This document shows positions 59,209 to 64,000 of a stretch of DNA of 64,000 nucleotides, in pieces. The position numbers and the translations under genes were made by a program. How positions within the stretch are numbered: position 1 is the first letter of the stretch; each line of letters opens with the position of its first letter. The stretch is from Bacteroidetes bacterium UBA7662 (GTDB lineage Bacteria; Bacteroidota; Bacteroidia; UBA7662), in NCBI GenBank assembly GCA_002483345.1, contig DLHS01000005.1, positions 173,947-237,946 of the forward strand, in the 5' to 3' direction. The notes below the pieces were generated by a model that worked only from the letters and a program-made list of their open reading frames with translations, was not told where the DNA came from and ran no database searches.

Positions 59209-60528
59209 ATGAAAAATATCCTACGCTTCAGCCTGCTGCTGGTTTTTTCAGCGAATGCTGCATGGGCACAAAATGAATGGCATCCTTACTTTCAGGAGGG
59301 ACCCGGTCGGGTGGATGATTTCCATTTTCTGAATGATTCAACCCTTTTTCTGGTAAGATGGACAGATGATGATGGGGGCGGCAGGGAATTGGTTCGTTCG
59401 AAGGACAAAGGACAAAGTTTTCAAAGACTTAGCTTCTGGCCATCCTTCTCCCTGAGCTATTATCGCAGCATCAAATTTTTCAACGACAGTGTTGGCCTGA
59501 TCGGAACCCTGCAAAAGGGACTGATACGGACAACCAATGCCGGACTCAGCTGGGATTCGGTTTTTTTGAATATGAGCCAGCAACCCCGTTCTATCTGCGG
59601 ATTATTCAAACTGAACGATCAGGTGGTATATGCCATCGGGGATTACGCCAGTCATGCCCGGCTATATAAATCTACCAATGCTGGTCTTGACTGGACGTTG
59701 ATGGACCTGAGTGCCCTCGCAGAAGGGCTGGTGGATGGCTATTTTTTGAATGAGCAGGTTGGTTTTGTAATCGGCAGGGCGGTGCCGGCCGATAGCGGAG
59801 CCGTTATTCTGTATACCGACAATGGCGGGCAAAGCTGGACCCGGAAAATCTGGTCGGGCAGGGCAGGAGATATTTCCTGGAAAATTTTCTTCACACCCGA
59901 CCGGCAAACGGTATACACTTCTATACAGAATTTCCCTCCGGCAGCTTCTTATTTTTTTAAATCAACCGACGGTGGGCAAAACTGGGTACGCAAACCCTTT
60001 AACCTCCCGGGAGATTCTGTTTCTATGGTACAGGGCATCGGATTTACAGAAACCGGTGTTGGCTGGGCTGGCGGTCACTTTAACACCGGGTTTGTCAGGA
60101 CACTTGACGGGGGAGAAAACTGGCAGCATGTCATTACCAGCCAGGCACGTGGCTTTAACCGGTTTTACAGGCACACCGATGGCAGCTTTTGGGTTTCCGG
60201 GGCTTCTCTTTATAAACTCAGTTTTGATTCTGTTCAGGTACCCTTATCCGTTTCCACGTCGCCGGCGAGGCCTGAGCTGGCCTTGAAAGCATACCCGAAT
60301 CCGGTTCAGGATGAGCTGGAGGTTGTGATAAACATTGATCACAGGAGTCTGTTTAATCTGTATGCATTGAATCTGCAGGCAAATCAATACCTGCCTGTTA
60401 AAAACGGCGTATTGCTACCGGGTCAGCATTCGATTAAGATTGATGTAAACGGATGGAAGCCCGGTATTTACTTTTTAGCGCTGGAAACAGATCAGTTGAG
60501 TCAGGTTCTAAAGATTATAAAGCTGTAA
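59209..60528 (+). CDS. T9SS-exported beta-propeller (Ycf48/BNR-like) protein, copy 1
   Basis: A protein of 439 aa. A signal peptide (FSLLLVFSANAAWA, cut near AQN) is followed by BNR/Ycf48-type repeats with Asp-box-like ends, such as SKDKGQSFQRL, TTNAGLSWDSV, STNAGLDWTLM, TDNGGQSWTRK, STDGGQNWVRK and LDGGENWQHV. The end is a type IX sorting domain: LKAYPNPVQDELEV and GIYFLALETDQLSQVLKIIK. It is exported through the outer membrane; its ligand is unknown. The next gene is a close paralogue. Confidence 0.88.
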   Translation: MKNILRFSLLLVFSANAAWAQNEWHPYFQEGPGRVDDFHFLNDSTLFLVRWTDDDGGGRELVRSKDKGQSFQRLSFWPSFSLSYYRSIKFFNDSVGLIGTLQKGLIRTTNAGLSWDSVFLNMSQQPRSICGLFKLNDQVVYAIGDYASHARLYKSTNAGLDWTLMDLSALAEGLVDGYFLNEQVGFVIGRAVPADSGAVILYTDNGGQSWTRKIWSGRAGDISWKIFFTPDRQTVYTSIQNFPPAASYFFKSTDGGQNWVRKPFNLPGDSVSMVQGIGFTETGVGWAGGHFNTGFVRTLDGGENWQHVITSQARGFNRFYRHTDGSFWVSGASLYKLSFDSVQVPLSVSTSPARPELALKAYPNPVQDELEVVINIDHRSLFNLYALNLQANQYLPVKNGVLLPGQHSIKIDVNGWKPGIYFLALETDQLSQVLKIIKL

Positions 60529-60598
60529 AACTGGTTTCAGCTAAATTTATCCTTCCCTTCCATGACGCAGACTTGCGTCTGGTTAACGATATTCGAAC

Positions 60599-61912
60599 AT
60601 GCGAAAACTCCTGCTGTGTCTGCTCTTCTGCGGTGGAGCCATTATGTCTGCTGAGGCCCAATTTGAATGGCCGGAAAAGATAACCGAACTGGAACCGCGC
60701 CGGTTTGATGATTTTTTCTTCCTGAATAATCAAAAAGGATGGGCCGTTACCAATACTGTTAATCTTCGCAAAGTATACCGAACGGTAGATGGCGGAAATA
60801 ACTGGACGGTCATGCGGGGCTGGAACGAAGGTCAGATTGGTTATCTGCGCAGTGTTCGCTTTTTCAATGATACAGTAGGTGTGCTGGGGACCCTCGGAGG
60901 AGGGTTTTACCGAAGCACAAATGGAGGCACCACCTGGGATACCATCCAGCAACTGCTCAACCCGCGCCCGACGGCCATTTGTGGCATGTTCAGGGTAAAC
61001 GACAGTGTGCTTTACGCCGTAGGGGATTATGCTGTTGGTGCCAAGGCATATCGCACCCGTGACAGGGGACTGAGCTGGACCTATCTCGGGAATATACCGC
61101 AGGCCTTAAGTTTGATTGATGCCTATTTTTTTGATGAACAGCATGGATTTATGACAGGCAGGGCCAATCCGGCCGATAGCGGAGCTGTGCTGTTGTATAC
61201 TGCTGACGGTGGCCAGAGCTGGGAAGTGAAAGGCAAATCAGGCCGTGCGGCAGATCTGGGCTGGAAGATATTTTTTCAACCGGATCAGCTCACCGGGTAT
61301 ATGACCGTTCAGGCTCGCCAGGTACCGGTTCATTATTTCTTTAAAACGACTGATGGTGGCCAGAACTGGGTGAAAAAAACTATTCCCATCGGTGGGGATT
61401 CCGTTTGGTTTATTCAGGGCATGGGTTTTACCCAGGAAGGCGTAGGCTGGGCCGGGGGGCATTTCCCTTATGGGTATATTCGTACGTTTGATGGTGGAGA
61501 AACATGGGATTTGATTCAGAGCACTTCGACCGGTTTTAACCGTTTCTGGCAAAAACAGGATGGATCTTTTTGGGTTTGCGGCAAACAGCTGTATAAATTG
61601 AATCCTGCAGCTGTACCGGTTCCTGCTTCAGCTGAAGCGCCGCTGTCTGTGCCGCAGCATGCGATGCGGGTTGCCCCTAATCCTGTGACAGACCGGTTTT
61701 CTGTTCAGGTGGATTTTACAACCCATACACTTTATCATATCTACGTGATTGATCAGCAGGGGAAACGCTATCGTAAAATTGATGCCGGAAAAACAAGGGT
61801 CGGGGAGAGATCTTTTGATGTGAATTCAGCTGATTGGGCAGCAGGTATCTACTATGTGATTCTGGAAACTGATGCCAGCAGCAATGCGGTGAAGGTTTAT
61901 AAGGCTGAGTGA
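60599..61912 (+). CDS. T9SS-exported beta-propeller (Ycf48/BNR-like) protein, copy 2
   Basis: A protein of 437 aa with the same layout as copy 1: signal peptide (LLLCLLFCGGAIMSAEA), repeats ending TVDGGNNWTVM, STNGGTTWDTI, TRDRGLSWTYL, TADGGQSWEVK, TTDGGQNWVKK and FDGGETWDLI, then a sorting domain with MRVAPNPVTDRFSV and GIYYVILETDASSNAVKVYK. Identical stretches shared with copy 1 (PADSGAV, GWKIFF, GVGWAGGHF) show a tandem duplication. It lies 70 bp after copy 1. Confidence 0.88.
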   Translation: MRKLLLCLLFCGGAIMSAEAQFEWPEKITELEPRRFDDFFFLNNQKGWAVTNTVNLRKVYRTVDGGNNWTVMRGWNEGQIGYLRSVRFFNDTVGVLGTLGGGFYRSTNGGTTWDTIQQLLNPRPTAICGMFRVNDSVLYAVGDYAVGAKAYRTRDRGLSWTYLGNIPQALSLIDAYFFDEQHGFMTGRANPADSGAVLLYTADGGQSWEVKGKSGRAADLGWKIFFQPDQLTGYMTVQARQVPVHYFFKTTDGGQNWVKKTIPIGGDSVWFIQGMGFTQEGVGWAGGHFPYGYIRTFDGGETWDLIQSTSTGFNRFWQKQDGSFWVCGKQLYKLNPAAVPVPASAEAPLSVPQHAMRVAPNPVTDRFSVQVDFTTHTLYHIYVIDQQGKRYRKIDAGKTRVGERSFDVNSADWAAGIYYVILETDASSNAVKVYKAE

Positions 61913-62061
61913 TTTTTTTTCAGACTACGAGAGGGCAAGAAGCGAGAGACGAGACTTTTCTTTTTTCAACTATGTTGAAAAATGTCAAATAATCGCCCCG
62001 GAGGGGCTTAAAAAAAAAGGGTCTCGCTTCTCGCTTCTTGCCCTCTCGTAGTCTGAAAAAA
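61913..62061. repeat. Large cruciform: 35-bp inverted heptamer repeat with two inner hairpins
   Basis: The outer arms (61921-61955 and 62021-62055) match as inverted repeats at 33 of 35 positions and are extended by 6 T/A pairs. They carry the CGAGAGG-type sequence (ACGAGAGGGCAAGAAGCGAG). The 65-bp centre holds two smaller hairpins, TTTTTCAAC-TAT-GTTGAAAAA (61962-61982) and GCCCC-GGA-GGGGC (61993-62005). It lies between the second T9SS gene and the atpD promoter. It may end transcription, but is far larger than a normal terminator. Confidence 0.9.
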
Positions 62062-62100
62062 CACAAAAAAACGACCATATAACTTCTTCTCATTTTGGGG

Positions 62101-62131
62101 TTTGAATTTTACTGAGTTTGTGATAGCTTTG
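62101..62131 (+). promoter_or_regulatory. Bacteroidota promoter of atpDC
   Basis: TTTG (62101-62104) and TAGCTTTG (62124-62131) are exactly 19 bp apart, a perfect match to the consensus. Transcription would begin near 62138, which excludes the in-frame TTG at 62140 as the likely start codon. Confidence 0.85.
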
Positions 62132-62166
62132 CGGTCTCGTTGAAAGACGTCATAAATCTAGCTTCT

Positions 62167-63672
62167 ATGCCCAATATTGGTAAAATCGCCCAGATCATCG
62201 GTCCAGTAATCGACGTATCCTTCGAAGGCGGTGGAGAACTCCCCAAGATTTACAATGCCCTGTACGTTACCCGTCAAGACGGGCATAAAATCGTACTCGA
62301 ATGTCAGCAACACCTCGGAGAGGATAGTGTGCGCACCATCGCGATGGATGCCACCGAAGGTCTTGTCCGCGGAATGGAAGTTGTTGATACCGGCAGAACC
62401 ATCGAAATGCCTGTAGGCACCCAGATCAAAGGTCGTCTTTTTAATGTCGTAGGTGAGCCTATCGACGGTTTGAAGCCGATGGATCGCAGCCGCGGCATGT
62501 CGATTCACAGGGAAGCCCCACGTTTCGAAGACCTCAGTACCTCTACTGAAATCCTGTTTACAGGTATCAAAGTAATCGACCTGATTGAACCTTATGTAAA
62601 AGGAGGTAAAATCGGATTGTTCGGTGGTGCAGGTGTGGGTAAAACCGTATTGATCATGGAACTGATCAATAACATCGCCAAAGGATACGATGGTATGTCG
62701 GTTTTTGCCGGTGTGGGTGAGCGTACCCGCGAAGGAAATGACCTGTTGCGTGAAATGATTGAATCGAATGTGGTTCGCTACGGTGATGCATTCGTACACG
62801 ATATGGAAGAAGGCAAGTGGTCGATGGATAAAGTGGACTACAACGTACTTCAGGAAAGCCGCATTGCTCTGGTGTTCGGTCAGATGAACGAGCCGCCCGG
62901 TGCCCGTGCCCGTGTTGCCCTCTCTGGTCTGACCATGGCGGAGCACCTGCGCGATGGTGAAGAAGGCGATACCACCGGTCGTGATATCCTCTTCTTTATC
63001 GATAATATCTTCCGTTTTACCCAGGCCGGTTCTGAGGTATCTGCCCTTTTGGGTCGTATGCCGTCAGCGGTGGGTTATCAGCCTACCCTCGCTACCGAGA
63101 TGGGACTGATGCAGGAACGTATTACATCCACCAAGAGGGGTTCAATCACTTCTGTACAGGCCGTTTACGTGCCTGCGGATGACCTGACTGACCCGGCTCC
63201 GGCGACTACCTTCAGTCACCTGGACGCTACCACTGTATTGAGCCGTAAAATTTCCGAGTTGGGTATCTATCCTGCGGTGGATCCGTTGGATTCTACCTCC
63301 CGTATCCTCAGCCGCGATGTATTGGGTGCTGCCCACTACGATTGTGCCATGCGTGTGAAGAGTATCCTCCAGCGTTACAAGGAACTTCAGGATATCATTG
63401 CCATCCTGGGTATGGACGAGTTGAGCGAAGAAGATAAACTCATCGTGAGCCGCGCCCGTCGTGTACAACGTTTCCTGTCCCAGCCTTTCCACGTAGCCGA
63501 GCAGTTTACCGGCCTCAAAGGGGTCATGGTGCCGATCGAAGAAACCATCCGTGGCTTCAACATGATCATGGACGGAGAAGTAGATGAGTATCCGGAGGCA
63601 GCCTTCAACCTGAAAGGAAGCATCGAAGACGTTATCGAAGCCGGTAAAAAAATGCTGGCTGGTCAGAACTAA
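62167..63672 (+). CDS. atpD: F-type ATP synthase, beta subunit
   Basis: A protein of 501 aa from the ATG at 62167 (MPNIGKIAQIIGPVIDVSFE). It is the catalytic subunit of F1. The P-loop is GLFGGAGVGKTVLIMEL, the catalytic Glu/Arg region GVGERTREGNDL, the signature PAPATTFSHLDATTVLSR and the DELSEED motif in LGMDELSEEDKL. Together with atpC it forms a short operon apart from the other ATP synthase genes, a split seen in many Bacteroidota. Confidence 0.97.
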   Translation: MPNIGKIAQIIGPVIDVSFEGGGELPKIYNALYVTRQDGHKIVLECQQHLGEDSVRTIAMDATEGLVRGMEVVDTGRTIEMPVGTQIKGRLFNVVGEPIDGLKPMDRSRGMSIHREAPRFEDLSTSTEILFTGIKVIDLIEPYVKGGKIGLFGGAGVGKTVLIMELINNIAKGYDGMSVFAGVGERTREGNDLLREMIESNVVRYGDAFVHDMEEGKWSMDKVDYNVLQESRIALVFGQMNEPPGARARVALSGLTMAEHLRDGEEGDTTGRDILFFIDNIFRFTQAGSEVSALLGRMPSAVGYQPTLATEMGLMQERITSTKRGSITSVQAVYVPADDLTDPAPATTFSHLDATTVLSRKISELGIYPAVDPLDSTSRILSRDVLGAAHYDCAMRVKSILQRYKELQDIIAILGMDELSEEDKLIVSRARRVQRFLSQPFHVAEQFTGLKGVMVPIEETIRGFNMIMDGEVDEYPEAAFNLKGSIEDVIEAGKKMLAGQN

Positions 63673-63681
63673 TTCTACGCC

Positions 63682-63924
63682 ATGCAACTCGAAATTCTAA
63701 CCCCAGATCGCAAGATCTTTTCCGGAGAAGTTATCTCGGTAAAAGTGCCTGGAGCCAAAGGACAATTTGAAATCCTGAAAAACCACGCGCCAATCATCAG
63801 TGCCCTCGAACCGAAAGGCCAGGTGAGGGTAATAACCGCAGCTAATAAAACCGAATATTTCGAAACCAAAGGCGGGGTGGTTGAGGTCCTGAAGGACCAG
63901 ATTATCATTCTCACCGAAGCATAA
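63682..63924 (+). CDS. atpC: F-type ATP synthase, epsilon subunit
   Basis: An 80-aa protein, MQLEILTPDRKIFSGEVISV, with KVPGAKGQFEILKNHAPIIS and the end VEVLKDQIIILTEA. Only the N-terminal beta-sandwich is present; the C-terminal helical hairpin that inhibits ATP hydrolysis in many bacteria is absent, as is usual in Bacteroidota. It starts 9 bp after atpD. Confidence 0.93.
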   Translation: MQLEILTPDRKIFSGEVISVKVPGAKGQFEILKNHAPIISALEPKGQVRVITAANKTEYFETKGGVVEVLKDQIIILTEA

Positions 63925-63928
63925 AAAA

Positions 63929-63954
63929 GGGCCCGCAACGCGGGCCCTTTTTTT
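63929..63954 (+). terminator. Rho-independent terminator of atpDC
   Basis: GGGCCCGC (63929-63936) pairs with GCGGGCCC (63940-63947), followed by seven T. It lies 4 bp after the atpC stop. Confidence 0.93.
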
Positions 63955-63976
63955 ATGGTATGGGGGTTATTTATAT

Positions 63977-64000
63977 AGGGGACGGTCTAGACCGTCCCCT
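63977..64000. repeat. 24-bp perfect palindrome at window edge
   Basis: AGGGGACGGTCT (63977-63988) is followed directly by its reverse complement (63989-64000) with no loop. It may continue past the window. Sequence style is like other G-rich intergenic palindromes here. Confidence 0.8.

Noticed and set aside
61913..62061. Insertion sequence at the atpD cruciform
   Set aside because: There is no transposase, and no direct target duplication flanks the arms; a non-autonomous element is only a possibility.
62158..62946. 262-aa minus-strand frame opposite atpD
   Set aside because: It is an antisense shadow of the conserved beta subunit gene.

Overview
The window is a chromosomal segment of a member of the Bacteroidota, probably of the Chitinophagia/Saprospiria type. 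The evidence is: perfect or near-perfect Bacteroidota promoters (TTTG-N19-TAnnTTTG before rpsL and atpD, TAnnTTTG before many others), three proteins with C-terminal type IX secretion sorting domains, few Shine-Dalgarno sites outside the ribosomal operon, duplicated heme-copper oxidase subunit III genes, and a GNAT plus PlsC-like pair resembling the glycine-lipid genes of Bacteroides. The genus cannot be fixed from the sequence alone.

Layout. 1-2087: edge-truncated AAA-type ATPase and an aminopeptidase P. 2443-19414: one fused str/S10/spc/alpha ribosomal superoperon (rpsL to rplQ, with fusA, secY, infA and rpoA), ended by a clear hairpin terminator. 19523-22215: carA, eno and an FtsB/DivIC-like gene. 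22350-26892 (minus): secreted T9SS protein, ECF sigma factor, a membrane protein joining an anti-sigma-like N-terminus to an outer-membrane barrel, and a lipoprotein. 27265-30132 (minus): VWA-type membrane protein and fabG. 30198-37959 (minus): universal stress protein, a degenerate soluble kinase/receiver/AraC regulator, an unknown protein, two tandem TPR-adenylate cyclases and an HD hydrolase, which together look like a cAMP signalling locus. 38362-47001: complete cytochrome c oxidase locus (cytochrome c-CoxB fusion, CoxA, CtaA, CtaB, two subunit III proteins, subunit IV, a cysteine-less SCO-like protein, DUF420, a CxxC protein, DUF983). 47099-48877: lipid acyltransferase plus GNAT. 48908-50491 (minus): HipBA toxin-antitoxin with an operator. 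50557-52803 (minus): HMG-CoA synthase family protein and an SDR. 52845-55289: MlaE, MlaF, SucD. 55581-57081 (minus): TetR regulator and alpha/beta hydrolase with matching operators. 57832-58826 (minus): DinB-like and GNAT proteins. 59010: tRNA-Arg(CCG) with promoter and terminator. 59209-61912: tandem paralogous T9SS beta-propeller proteins. 62167-63924: atpD-atpC with terminator.

The most striking non-coding signal is a set of intergenic repeats. Two families of degenerate tandem heptamers keep exact 7-bp phase: GACCATG-type (13 units at 2184-2274, 6 units at 55551-55592) and CGAGAGG-type (nine sites across the window). The second family also forms the 35-bp arms of a large cruciform upstream of atpD. 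A repeat island at 57130-57835 holds an ~85-bp tandem repeat, and a second copy of its hairpin repeat lies at 55375-55520. Other palindromes lie at 631-664, 732-760 and 63977-64000. Among proteins, the best leads are the doubly degenerate kinase/receiver regulator, the tandem cyclase operon, the anti-sigma/outer-membrane barrel fusion, the N-terminal cytochrome c on CoxB and the cysteine-less SCO homologue. All functions are read from sequence; no database search was run.
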